NCBI RefSeq assembly: GCF_029919115.1
Contig: NZ_CP123990.1
Coordinates: forward strand, 3,038,001 to 3,102,000
Direction: 5' to 3'
DNA: 64,000 nucleotides
DNA from: Variovorax paradoxus
GTDB taxonomy: Bacteria; Pseudomonadota; Gammaproteobacteria; Burkholderiales; Burkholderiaceae_C
Shown: positions 27,159 through 38,821 of the stretch, one piece after another
How the letters are laid out: each line of letters starts with the position of its first letter
Position numbering within the stretch: the stretch's first letter is position 1
Translations under genes and position numbers: made by a program
The notes under the pieces: generated by a model
What the model saw: the letters and a program-made list of their open reading frames with translations, nothing else
Told to the model about the DNA's origin: nothing
The model's database searches: none

Positions 27159-28052
27159 TCAGGCCTTGGCGGCGGCGCTGCGCGAGGGCCAGAGCACCGA
27201 GGCGATCGCCACCATCATCAGCGCGACGGCGACCCAGTCCTGCCAGTGCACGACCTCGCCGAGCCACACCGCGCCGCTGAACACACCGAGCACGGGGATG
27301 AACATCACGCTGAGCGTCGATGCCACCGGCGGAAGGCCGCGCGCCAGGTAGAACCACGCTGCGTGCGCAAAGCCGAAGATCAGCACCGCGTTGTAGAGAA
27401 TCGAACCCCAGGTCACCTGGCCCGGCCAACGCCATTGGTCGCGCTCAAAGAGCAGCGTGAGCACCGTCATCACGACAGCCGTCATTGCGGTCATCCAGAA
27501 CGAGAGCGTGAGCGTGGGAAGCCCGATGCGCGTGTGCCGCAGCAGCTGCGTGCCCAACGCCCATGTTGCGGCAGCCGCCAGTGCGAGCGCCACGTAGCCG
27601 GGCCGTCCTGCAAGGTCGGTGAGTTCGTGCCACAGCAAGAGCCCCACGCCCACCGCGCATGCACCCACGCCGATCCATGCGCGCCGCGTGAGCACGGCAG
27701 AGAACAGCACGGCGCCGATCACCGCCGAGAACACCGGCATCGTGTAGCCCAGGATTGCCGCGCGCCCGCCAGAGAGCGCCTTCACCGCAAGGATGATTGA
27801 GGCATGCCAGACGAACATGTTGGTGGCGCCCAGCCACACCAGTTCGGGCCACGCGCTTCGCGGCACGCGAAAGGGCACCTTCATCCACACCAGCGCGAGG
27901 CCCAGCACCGGCAGGCCCAGCCAGATGGAAATAGCGCGGAAGGCGAGCGGCGGATAGTCCGCCACGCCGAGCTTCATCACAGGCCAGTTGAGGCCCCATG
28001 CAAGGGTCAGGAGAACGAGCAGGACGAACTGGCGCGGCGTGAAGGAAGGCAT
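27159..28052 (-). CDS. EamA/DMT-family exporter
   Basis: 297 residues with about ten hydrophobic helices arranged as two EamA repeats, beginning FVLLVLLTLAWGLNWPVMK, a typical start for this family. These inner-membrane proteins export amino acids, metabolites or drugs. The gene is convergent with the GntR gene (ten bases between stops) and lies downstream of uvrA on the same strand. No substrate can be deduced. Confidence 0.87.
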   Translation of the reverse strand: MPSFTPRQFVLLVLLTLAWGLNWPVMKLGVADYPPLAFRAISIWLGLPVLGLALVWMKVPFRVPRSAWPELVWLGATNMFVWHASIILAVKALSGGRAAILGYTMPVFSAVIGAVLFSAVLTRRAWIGVGACAVGVGLLLWHELTDLAGRPGYVALALAAAATWALGTQLLRHTRIGLPTLTLSFWMTAMTAVVMTVLTLLFERDQWRWPGQVTWGSILYNAVLIFGFAHAAWFYLARGLPPVASTLSVMFIPVLGVFSGAVWLGEVVHWQDWVAVALMMVAIASVLWPSRSAAAKA

Positions 28053-28106
28053 GGGCCGCGATTGTGGCGCGGCTTGCGCATTCGTGCAGGAAGCCGGCGC
28101 CGGCTA

Positions 28107-31187
<3,081 letters not shown>

Positions 31188-31205
31188 GATAGTCCGCCCT
31201 GCATT

Positions 31206-32588
31206 TCATGGCGAGGGGGCGGGTTGAGAAGGTTTTTCTGCGGGGGCTTCGGGCCCCGGCCGGTGCACCGGCGCGGTGCTGCCGATGGCCCGGCCCACCA
31301 TGTGCTCGGCCAGCGTCTCGTAGAGCGGCCGGCTGATCATGCGGGAGACGAGGCTGGCCAGCATGGCCGAAGCCATGAGGCTCAGCACCATCGAGTGGCC
31401 GTCGACCATTTCCATCACGATGATGAAGGCGGTGAGCGGCGCCTGCGTGACGGCGGCCAGGAAGCCGGCCATGCCCATCGCGATGAGGGCGGGCCCGAGG
31501 TCATTGCCCGCCAGTCCGGCCACCGCATCGCCGATGCCCGCGCCGATGGAAAGCGAAGGCGCGAAGATGCCGCCGGGCACGCCGCACCAGGCGGTGAGCC
31601 AGGTGGCAATGAACTTGAGCGCGGTGTAGAGCGGCGTCAGTTCGTCATGGCCCAGCAGCATCTGCTTGACCGCTTCGGACCCGGCACCGAAGGTGACCCC
31701 GCCCGTCACCAGCCCAATGACTGCCACCGCCAGCCCGCCGCAGGCCGCGAACCGCACCGGAAAGCGCGCCCGCCAGCGATTGAGGCGCCCGGCCGTGCCG
31801 GTCAGCGAGGCAATCAGCAGCCGCGCGAACAGACCTCCCGCAGCGCCGCTCAGCAGCGCGACCAGCAGCCCGGGCCCGAGCGCGTCCCAGCCCAGCCGCG
31901 GCACGCGGATCACGCCGAAGTAGCTGGTATTGCCGAAAGCCGACACCGCCACCAGGCCCGCCAGCACAATGGCCGTGATGATGAGGCCGCTGGAACGCGC
32001 CTCCAGGCGGCCCGACAGTTCTTCGATGGCAAACACCACGCCCGCCAGCGGCGCATTGAAGGCCGCCGCAATGCCGGCCGCGCCGCCCGCCACTAGCAGT
32101 GCGCGGGAATCGATGGTGGTGTTGGGCGACAGCCAGCGCCGCGCATGCTGCATCACGCCCGCCGCAACCTGCACCGACGGGCCTTCGCGCCCGATCGACA
32201 GTCCGGCCGCGAAGCCCGCAACGCCAAGCCCGATTTTCGCGACCGTGAGCCGGAGCGACGCGAAGACGAAGCGCCGCTCCTCCGGCAGCGCCGGATGCAG
32301 CGCGGCCTTGATCTGCGGAATGCCCGAACCGCCCGCACCGGGGAAAAACCGCAGCGTGAACCACACGATGGCCGCTGTGATGAGCGGCGTGGTCAGCAGC
32401 ACCGCCCAGGGCCAGGCCTGGTAGAAGCGATGGAACTGGCCGAAGACCCAGTCGCTGGCAACCGTGAAGCCCACCACGAAGAGCCCGGCCGCAATGGCGT
32501 AGCCGAGCACGATGGCGCGGTCGAGCCAGATGCGGCCACCGCGCAATTCGGCGCGCAGGTGCTCGAGGAAGTCGGGTTCTCTGTTCAT
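31206..32588 (-). CDS. ClC-family chloride channel/antiporter
   Basis: 460 residues with the three ClC selectivity motifs: GSGIPQ (about residue 87), GREGPSVQ with the gating glutamate, and [14 protein letters not shown]. The internal proton-pathway glutamate is also kept in [15 protein letters not shown], suggesting a H+/Cl- antiporter rather than a passive channel. There are about 16-18 membrane helices and no CBS domain, so it resembles the shorter bacterial forms. It lies between uvrA and the divergent ssb gene. Confidence 0.9.
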   Translation of the reverse strand: MNREPDFLEHLRAELRGGRIWLDRAIVLGYAIAAGLFVVGFTVASDWVFGQFHRFYQAWPWAVLLTTPLITAAIVWFTLRFFPGAGGSGIPQIKAALHPALPEERRFVFASLRLTVAKIGLGVAGFAAGLSIGREGPSVQVAAGVMQHARRWLSPNTTIDSRALLVAGGAAGIAAAFNAPLAGVVFAIEELSGRLEARSSGLIITAIVLAGLVAVSAFGNTSYFGVIRVPRLGWDALGPGLLVALLSGAAGGLFARLLIASLTGTAGRLNRWRARFPVRFAACGGLAVAVIGLVTGGVTFGAGSEAVKQMLLGHDELTPLYTALKFIATWLTAWCGVPGGIFAPSLSIGAGIGDAVAGLAGNDLGPALIAMGMAGFLAAVTQAPLTAFIIVMEMVDGHSMVLSLMASAMLASLVSRMISRPLYETLAEHMVGRAIGSTAPVHRPGPEAPAEKPSQPAPSP

Positions 32589-32695
32589 GCGGAACGCTCA
32601 TTCTGGCATCCGGCGGGGATGCCGGCGGCTGCCTGGGGCACAATCGAGGGTTCCTTTCAACCTCCTCCTCCATCTACTTATCAGGGGCAGTGCAT

Positions 32696-33250
32696 ATGGC
32701 ATCGGTCAATAAAGTCATCGTCGTCGGCAACCTGGGGCGCGACCCCGAAATGCGTACCTTCCCGAGCGGCGACCAGGTCGCGAACGTCACCGTGGCAACC
32801 ACCGATCGCTGGAAAGACAAGCAAAGCGGCGAAATGCGCGAAGCCACCGAGTGGCACCGCATCGTTTTCAACGGCCGCCTGGCCGAAATTGCCGGCCAAT
32901 ACCTGCGCAAGGGCTCGCAGGTGTATGTCGAAGGTAGCCTGCGCACGCGCAAGTGGACCGACAAGGACGGCATCGAAAAATACACCACCGAAATCCGCGC
33001 CGACCAGATGCAGATGCTGGGCAGCCGCCAAGGCCAGGGCGGCCCGTCGGGCGGCCCGGAGGACGATGGCGGCTATTCGCAGGGCGGCGGCGGTGGCGGC
33101 TACTCGCAAGGTGGCGGTGGCGGCGGCGGCGGCGGTTATGCCCCCCGTGCGCCCGCCGCAGCACCGCGCGCTCCGGCAGCGGCACCGCGCCAGGCACCGG
33201 CCAAGTCGTCGTCGGGCTTCGACGACATGGACGACGATATTCCGTTCTGA
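32696..33250 (+). CDS. ssb: Single-stranded DNA-binding protein
   Basis: 184 residues. The OB fold occupies residues 1-110, starting [17 protein letters not shown], followed by a long Gly/Ser/Tyr-rich and then Ala/Pro-rich linker and the acidic tip DDMDDDIPF that recruits repair and replication proteins. A GTG lies two codons upstream; the ATG at 32696 gives the conserved MASVNKV start and has CAGGGG upstream. The glycine run in the linker is encoded by a nearly pure GGC/GGT tract (33082-33138). A strong terminator follows. Confidence 0.95.
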   Translation: MASVNKVIVVGNLGRDPEMRTFPSGDQVANVTVATTDRWKDKQSGEMREATEWHRIVFNGRLAEIAGQYLRKGSQVYVEGSLRTRKWTDKDGIEKYTTEIRADQMQMLGSRQGQGGPSGGPEDDGGYSQGGGGGGYSQGGGGGGGGGYAPRAPAAAPRAPAAAPRQAPAKSSSGFDDMDDDIPF

Positions 33251-33280
33251 GATCGTTTCGCCGGAATTTGCCGATCGAAA

Positions 33281-33310
33281 GCCTGCAGTCCATCGCTGCA
33301 GGCTTTTTTT
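33281..33310 (+). terminator. Rho-independent terminator of ssb
   Basis: A perfect 8-bp stem, GCCTGCAG (33281-33288) with CTGCAGGC (33296-33303), is followed by seven T. Confidence 0.88.
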
Positions 33311-33321
33311 ATGGAGTGGGG

Positions 33322-33792
33322 TCAGTAGGTCACCGTCACCCGCATCGCATTGCTTCCGTCCCCTGCCGGGGCGGTGGCTTGCGACGGAGCGGAGCCCGAA
33401 GTCGCCGCCATCGCACCGACGACGCCTTGCCAGGCGGACGCGAGGCTGTCGCGGCCATCGGCCTCGTTCCCGGCCACCATGAGCCTTGTTTCGCCGATCT
33501 TGTCGAACCGGTACTCGCGGCCCTTGATGACCACCGACTTCATGTTGGTCCAGACGCGGTATTCATGGCCACCCTTGACGGGCGTGACCTCGAGCACCTT
33601 GAAGGTCGGCAGGACGACCATCGTCACGCTGAAGCGGGCCGTCGAACTGTTCATGCCATGCGTCGTCTCCGCCGAACTGAGCCGCAGCGGCAGCGGCAGC
33701 AACAGCAGCAGCATGCCGACGGCGGCCAATGGCGGCGCCACTCGCGTCGGGCGCAGGGCAGTTGCACCTGCAGCGGACATGTTTCCGGACAT
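33322..33792 (-). CDS. Exported protein of unknown function at the end of the pilus operon
   Basis: 156 residues. A hydrophobic signal segment (VGMLLLLLPLPLRLSSA) precedes a mature part rich in beta-type sequence (ARFSVTMVVLPTFKVLEV) that ends MRVTVTY. The final VTVTY closely resembles the VTVSVTY and TVTVNY ends of the two neighbouring spore-coat-U pilins. GGAGGAGCTCC precedes the ATG. It follows the tip-protein gene by 167 bases on the same strand, so it may be an extra subunit or a separately expressed accessory protein. No established family was recognised. Confidence 0.7.
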   Translation of the reverse strand: MSGNMSAAGATALRPTRVAPPLAAVGMLLLLLPLPLRLSSAETTHGMNSSTARFSVTMVVLPTFKVLEVTPVKGGHEYRVWTNMKSVVIKGREYRFDKIGETRLMVAGNEADGRDSLASAWQGVVGAMAATSGSAPSQATAPAGDGSNAMRVTVTY

Positions 33793-33959
33793 TGGAGCTC
33801 CTCCTCTCGTCGCAACCTGGTGGAGGGCGTCGCATTGACGCCCTGTCCAGGTTTATCGGCAGAGTCTCGGGAAAATGAAGGCCGTGCGCGCCATTCTTTA
33901 CCCATAACCTGCCAATGGCTAGCAGGTTTTTTCCGGACCGGAGCGCCCGCAGGCGCCGC

Positions 33960-34964
33960 TCAGTAGGTGACGCTGACCGTCACGACGTCGCGGTAGCTGT
34001 CGGGCCGTACGTTGGTGCTTGCACCCAGAACGCGGCCGTACAAGGTGAGCACTTGTGCGAAGCCGTTGCCTGTGCCTGCAACGGTATTGGCCGCAATGCT
34101 GCCCCAGGCGTTGGTACGGCCCGTGTTGCGATAGAGACGGTATGGCACCGTGTCCGTGTTGCCGGGTACGCCGCCTGTCGGCGCCATGGCCCCGACACCC
34201 GCCGTCGAGCCGCTCGACGGGGTCAGAGCTACCGTGTATGCGGTAGGCGTCGTGCAGATAACGCTGATCGTGCTGGTCTGGTCCTGGTCGGCTTGGCCCG
34301 GCAGGCCATTGACGGTGCCGAAGTTCAGCGGATCGGCCGTCACCAGGCAGCTCTTGGAAACGGTTGCGGTGACCAGGAACGCGAAGTTGTCCGCCATCGA
34401 GGTGTTGCACGTCGCCGGCGTGGCATTTGTGCTCGACGAGAGCGTGATCGAGGTGTGGATGCCGCCGAAGTTGTCCTGGTAGGCGCCCGGAGGCACTGTG
34501 CTTTGCAAGGCAAGCAGTTCCCCGCGCATGGTGGCGCTTCCCCCCCTGCTCGACCGGGCCGGAATGTTCAGCGTGACGACGAAGGGGTTCGGCACCGCTG
34601 CGTTGCCGTTCGAACCCCAGATGGTGCTGCTCGCTGCCTGGTAGAGCTGGAACTTCAAGCTGTTCGTACCGCTCTTCATGATGCGCGGATTGAAGTTGGT
34701 CAAGCCTTCGTCGCCATCGCCGATGTTGAAGCAGACCCTGGCGAACTCGGCGTTGTTGCCGGTGTTGTTGCAGGTGTAGGTCAGCGTTGCGTTGGCCGAA
34801 GGCGGCGCGGTCCCGTCGACCAGGTCGACCGTGCCGAAAGCCACGTTGGACATGTTCGCGGTGCAAGTGACCGCCGCCTGCGCGCTGCCCGCGGGCAGCC
34901 ACCACAGGAATGCGCAGAGCAGCGGCAGGCCGAGGGCCTTCAAGGAGCGGTTCAGAAAGCTCAT
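33960..34964 (-). CDS. Two-domain spore coat U pilin, probable tip adhesin (CsuE-like)
   Basis: 334 residues. A signal peptide ends near GSAQA|AVTC. Two spore-coat-U domains follow, roughly residues 32-195 and 200-334, each opening with a conserved cysteine and FGTV motif (MSNVAFGTVDL; ADPLNFGTVNG), and the protein ends in VTVSVTY. Two-domain proteins of this kind cap archaic chaperone-usher pili as CsuE does in Acinetobacter. The start codon overlaps the usher stop as ATGA. Confidence 0.86.
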   Translation of the reverse strand: MSFLNRSLKALGLPLLCAFLWWLPAGSAQAAVTCTANMSNVAFGTVDLVDGTAPPSANATLTYTCNNTGNNAEFARVCFNIGDGDEGLTNFNPRIMKSGTNSLKFQLYQAASSTIWGSNGNAAVPNPFVVTLNIPARSSRGGSATMRGELLALQSTVPPGAYQDNFGGIHTSITLSSSTNATPATCNTSMADNFAFLVTATVSKSCLVTADPLNFGTVNGLPGQADQDQTSTISVICTTPTAYTVALTPSSGSTAGVGAMAPTGGVPGNTDTVPYRLYRNTGRTNAWGSIAANTVAGTGNGFAQVLTLYGRVLGASTNVRPDSYRDVVTVSVTY

Positions 34965-37369
34965 GGCGTCTTGGTTTCCTTGGCACAGCGCAGCGGCCCG
35001 ATCTGCGGAATCCCGGCGCCGTCCTTGCGATAGTCGAAGCTCGCGCGGCAGCGGCCGGCGGGCGTCTGTACCTCGAGGGTGTTGCGGGGCTGGAGCGTTT
35101 CGAGGTACACCGCGCCGTCGAAGCCGACCAGCGCGGGATCGCTGCCTTGCGAGTTGGCGCGCACACGGCTGCCCAGCGGCAGGGGCTTGCCTTCCTCATC
35201 CACCAGGATGAGCGCGGCCGCGCTGATGGGCGTGATGCCGAATCGCACCAGCGTGCCGGCGCGGTCGCTCGGCGTGGCAACCGTCTTGACGCGCTCGATC
35301 CTCACGTCGGCCGGCAATTGCATCGGGTCGATGGACAGCTGGTTGTTCTGGTAGGCGCTGAGCGGTGCCACCAGCAGCATGCCGTTGGGGTCAGTGGTGC
35401 CGATGTCCCGGTTCTCCAGCCTCACCGGCACGCCGGCGATCCCGTCGGTGGAGACCAGCGCGAAGGCGTCGTCGATGCGGCGCGCCGCAAAAGTCTGGCC
35501 GCCCATGAACACGACCGAGCCCGTAGCGCCGGCATAGGCGTAGCGGCTGTCGCCAAGCACGCTGATGCCGGCCATGGCGCGGCCGTAGCGGCCCAGGTAT
35601 TCGATCTCGGCCTGGCCGCCGTTCTGGCCACCGCCCTGGCGCAGGCCGGCGCGCCAGCCGATGCCGCCCTCGCCCGGCGTGGAGCTCTGCGCATCGGCGG
35701 TGTAGATATTGCGGTCGCGCTCGCGCTGGAGGCCGGCGCTGGCCGTGACGTTGCCATCCAGCGCCCAAGTGAACCCGACGAACAGGCTGCGCTCGCGGCG
35801 GTCGTCCAGGTTCTGGTTCAGGCTGACGTTCACCGAGGCGTTGCGGCCCACGGCCCTGAACCAGTAGACGCTTGCCAGGCGCGTTGCCTGCTGCGCGGGA
35901 TAGCGTAGGTAAAGGTAGCTGAGGCCGAAGCTGCCGAAGTTGCCGGTGGTGTAGCCGATCGAGGCCCGGCCCGAGCCGCGCGGCGGCGGGCCGCCGTACA
36001 GCGATGCCACATCGCGGTACTCGCCGCGCGTGCGGGTGCCTTCGACGGCAAAGTTGAATTGGTTGTCGCGCCAGCTGTAGCCCAGGTTGGCCAGCGAGCC
36101 CTGCTCGCCGCCGTAGCTGCTGTGCGCCACGGCGCCCGAGACCACGCCGCTTTGGCCGAGCAGCCATGCACCGCCGACGCCGCCCTTCACCAGGCCGCGA
36201 GTCGCCTCGCCATGCGCCTCCAGAGTGAAGCTGTTGCTCACACCGTAGCGCCACGTGCCGGATGCAGCGGCGTCGTTGCCGTAGTCGAAGGAGCGCAGGC
36301 CGTAGCTCTTGCGCACCATGCCCAGGTCTACGGACCAGTCGGACAGGCCCTCCTGCAGCAGCCGCTGGGTGTCGTAGAGCGAAAAATCCAGCGTGGTGGC
36401 GCGGCCGAAGGCGTCGGTCAGCACCACCTGCGCGTTGCCGGCGCCATTGATGCTCGGCACCGTCTTGAGCTGGAAAGGCCCGGCCGGCACCTGGCCCGAG
36501 TATTGGCGCAGGCCGTTGATGTAGAGCTCCACCTGCGAGGGCAGCGTGGCCGAGCCCAAAAACGCCGGAAGGGGGGTGGTGGTGCGATACGGCTGCAGCG
36601 CAAAGTTGCGCGAAAGCTGGATGCCGCCGATGCGGGTGGAGCGCGACCACGGCAGCGACGCCGTGGTGGTGTCGCCCACGCGAAGCGTGAGCATGTCATC
36701 GGGGAACGACCGGCTCCAGGTGGTGTCGAGCCGAACCGAGTCATGCTTCCAGCCTTCCCCGCCGATGCGGGAGGCGCGCGACATCATCGTGTTGCTGAGC
36801 ACCGCGCTGCCGCTGAAGGCGCGCAGCTCCGTCAGCGCATTGAAGCTGGACGTATTGCCGCGGCCTTGCGTGCCGTAGAGGTCGTAGTTGAGCAGCAGGC
36901 CGCGCGACGAGCTGGCGCTTTGCGCGGTGATCATCGAGGTGTCGACCACGGTCGTGGGCAGGCGCAGCACATCGGGGGTGGCCATGATGGAGACGCGCTG
37001 GGTTGCCGCGTCGTATTCGACCTGCACGCCCGGAAGGCTCTTGATCTGAACGGGGTCGGCCACGCCGGCCGGCAGAATGAAGCCCAGTTGCCGCAGGGTG
37101 TCGGCGCCGGCCCAGAGATCTTTGCCGCGCAGGCCGAAGTGCACCAGGCCCTGGGGGTTGCCGTTGAGACTGAGCTCCAGGTAAAGGTCGGTGCCGCCGG
37201 TGCCGGCGAGGTTTTCTTCCGCAGACGCGGCCACCAGCGCGCTGGACACGGCTGCAACGTTCTGCGCCTGGGCGGCCAAGGACGCCAGACCGGAAAGAAG
37301 CAACAGTGGCAGCAGGCGCTTAGCGGACGCGTTGGAGCGGCGGGATGTTTTCCTGCGTCGCGTTGCCAT
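34961..37369 (-). CDS. Outer-membrane usher protein (archaic chaperone-usher pathway, CsuD-like)
   Basis: 802 residues. A signal peptide (LLPLLLLSGLASLAAQA) leads into an N-terminal domain with LYLELSLNGNPQGLVHF, then the large beta-barrel with the conserved SRNFALQPYRTTTPLPAFLG region, and C-terminal domains ending with the CRASF-type motif. Ushers thread pilin subunits through the outer membrane. The start overlaps the chaperone gene by 50 bases, with GGAAACGAAG upstream. The short length and pairing with spore-coat-U pilins mark the archaic (sigma) clade. Confidence 0.9.
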   Translation of the reverse strand: MATRRRKTSRRSNASAKRLLPLLLLSGLASLAAQAQNVAAVSSALVAASAEENLAGTGGTDLYLELSLNGNPQGLVHFGLRGKDLWAGADTLRQLGFILPAGVADPVQIKSLPGVQVEYDAATQRVSIMATPDVLRLPTTVVDTSMITAQSASSSRGLLLNYDLYGTQGRGNTSSFNALTELRAFSGSAVLSNTMMSRASRIGGEGWKHDSVRLDTTWSRSFPDDMLTLRVGDTTTASLPWSRSTRIGGIQLSRNFALQPYRTTTPLPAFLGSATLPSQVELYINGLRQYSGQVPAGPFQLKTVPSINGAGNAQVVLTDAFGRATTLDFSLYDTQRLLQEGLSDWSVDLGMVRKSYGLRSFDYGNDAAASGTWRYGVSNSFTLEAHGEATRGLVKGGVGGAWLLGQSGVVSGAVAHSSYGGEQGSLANLGYSWRDNQFNFAVEGTRTRGEYRDVASLYGGPPPRGSGRASIGYTTGNFGSFGLSYLYLRYPAQQATRLASVYWFRAVGRNASVNVSLNQNLDDRRERSLFVGFTWALDGNVTASAGLQRERDRNIYTADAQSSTPGEGGIGWRAGLRQGGGQNGGQAEIEYLGRYGRAMAGISVLGDSRYAYAGATGSVVFMGGQTFAARRIDDAFALVSTDGIAGVPVRLENRDIGTTDPNGMLLVAPLSAYQNNQLSIDPMQLPADVRIERVKTVATPSDRAGTLVRFGITPISAAALILVDEEGKPLPLGSRVRANSQGSDPALVGFDGAVYLETLQPRNTLEVQTPAGRCRASFDYRKDGAGIPQIGPLRCAKETKTP

Positions 37370-38048
37370 TGATCTTCGTTTCCAGAACGCCCCCGAGGGC
37401 GAATGTTTCTGTGGATGTCTTCAGTGGCCAGCGCATGCGCGCGCCGGGCAAGACATAGCCCATCAGTCCGGCATGCACGGGAGTGCGGCGGCCGACGGTG
37501 TCGACAAAATCCAGGTCGGCCAGTTGCGCGTGCATGCCGCCGTTGTTGGCGACTTCGAGCACTGCCTGGCCGTCTTCCCTGCGAAGCGACCATGTGAGCT
37601 GGGGTGCGGGCGACTGCGCGCCCGCGGCCGCGATGAAGATGGGCACCGAATAGCGCAGCACCAGCTGCAGGCCCTTCTTTTCCTTCATCTCGACCGGCAG
37701 CTCATCGATGATGACCCGGTACGAGCCCTCGACCGTCCCGGCGGGAACGCCGGTGCGGATGACGCGGATCAGTTGCCGCGCGGACGGGTCAAGCTGCACC
37801 ATCGGCGGACTTACGAGAAGTTCGCGCGAGGGCGTCAGCTTTTCGGCGCCGTTTTCCTGCGTCCACTGATAGACACGGACCTGGGCGTGCACCACCGTCT
37901 CGCCGGTGTTGCTGAGCCAAAGGCCATCCGCGTTCTGGGTGGCCTGGAGCGTCAGCGTGACCGGGGAAACCTGCAGCCCGCTCGCCGCGGCGAACGCGTG
38001 CGCCAAGGCGAGCGCGAGGGCGGCGGTGTAACGGAGCAAGTGGTGCAC
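37320..38048 (-). CDS. Periplasmic pilus chaperone (PapD fold, CsuC-like)
   Basis: 242 residues starting at GTG. A signal peptide is followed by two Ig-like domains: LQVSPVTLTLQATQNADGLWLSNTGE opens the first, and PSARQLIRVIRTG with YRVIIDELP carries the edge strand that donates to subunits. It stabilises pilins by donor-strand complementation and delivers them to the usher. It lies ten bases after the pilin gene and overlaps the usher gene. Confidence 0.88.
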   Translation of the reverse strand: MHHLLRYTAALALALAHAFAAASGLQVSPVTLTLQATQNADGLWLSNTGETVVHAQVRVYQWTQENGAEKLTPSRELLVSPPMVQLDPSARQLIRVIRTGVPAGTVEGSYRVIIDELPVEMKEKKGLQLVLRYSVPIFIAAAGAQSPAPQLTWSLRREDGQAVLEVANNGGMHAQLADLDFVDTVGRRTPVHAGLMGYVLPGARMRWPLKTSTETFALGGVLETKINGNATQENIPPLQRVR

Positions 38049-38058
38049 GGGGAGTCGA

Positions 38059-38571
38059 TCAGTAGTTGACCGTGACGGTCACGGTGTCGGAGTAGGAGTC
38101 AGGCGTCACGTTGGCGTTGGCGACCGTGGCAAACACCGGGATCGACTGCGCCGCGCCAGTGCCGGTGCCGGCCACGCCGTTGCCCACTGCGGTGGGGGTG
38201 GCGGTGCTGCCCCAGATCGGGCCCGTGCCGCTCACCGAGCGGAGTTGGTAGGCAACCGTGTCCGTATTGGTGGCCGGCACGGACGACTTCATCACACCGG
38301 CGCCCGAGGTGTTGGTGTTCGAAGGCATCAGGCCCACGTTGTAGGGCGTCGTCTTGGAACATGTAACGCTGATGTTGCTGGAAGCAACCAGGCCGGTGGC
38401 CGACGAGTTGACCGTGCCGAAGTCGATGTTGGAGGCGTTGCCTGCCGTGACCGAGCAGGCCTTGGCGACCGTGATCAGAACTTGGAAGGTGGAAGTGCTC
38501 TGGGCGGCCATCACAGCGCTGGTGGCCGTGATTGCGAGGACGGAGGCGAGGAGGAGGGAAGGTTTTTTCAT
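38059..38571 (-). CDS. Major pilin, spore coat U domain protein (CsuA/B-like)
   Basis: 170 residues. A signal peptide (MKKPSLLLASVLAITATSAVMA) is followed by a donor-strand-like STSTFQVLITV, a cysteine pair (AKACSV...SVTCSK) and the C-terminal TVTVNY. It is the first gene of the operon pilin-chaperone-usher-tip, so probably the abundant shaft subunit. An in-frame TTG at 38583 would add four residues, but the ATG at 38571 is preferred. No strong ribosome binding site is visible, which is odd for a major subunit. Confidence 0.87.
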   Translation of the reverse strand: MKKPSLLLASVLAITATSAVMAAQSTSTFQVLITVAKACSVTAGNASNIDFGTVNSSATGLVASSNISVTCSKTTPYNVGLMPSNTNTSGAGVMKSSVPATNTDTVAYQLRSVSGTGPIWGSTATPTAVGNGVAGTGTGAAQSIPVFATVANANVTPDSYSDTVTVTVNY

Positions 38572-38664
38572 GGTAGATGCCAACAGTTGTGAAGAAAACG
38601 ACGGGAGAACGGGTGCGGATGGTGCCGTCTATTGTCGTGGATGAATAGTAGAATAGTTCACAGA

Positions 38665-38710
38665 ATTGCACATTTAGTTGCAATGCGTCGGAAGTATTTA
38701 ACAACTTCCG
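38665..38710. promoter_or_regulatory. Two inverted repeats in the divergent pilus/histidine kinase promoter region
   Basis: ATTGCA (38665-38670) pairs with TGCAAT (38679-38684), and CGGAAGT (38689-38695) pairs with ACTTCCG (38704-38710). The 250-base divergent region is clearly more AT-rich than its surroundings. These could be operator sites; no regulator is identified. Confidence 0.45.
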
Positions 38711-38821
38711 TTACATCTCGGACGTCCCGAAAAGACGCGCGTGGTGCCGAAAACGTAAACAACAGTCCGGAACGCGGACAAAATGTTGCCAATTCGACTT
38801 TGAGGACACGTCGGTGCGTCA

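Noticed and set aside
31188..31210. SOS box upstream of uvrA
   Set aside because: No CTGT-N8-ACAG-like palindrome was found in the short region before the start codon.
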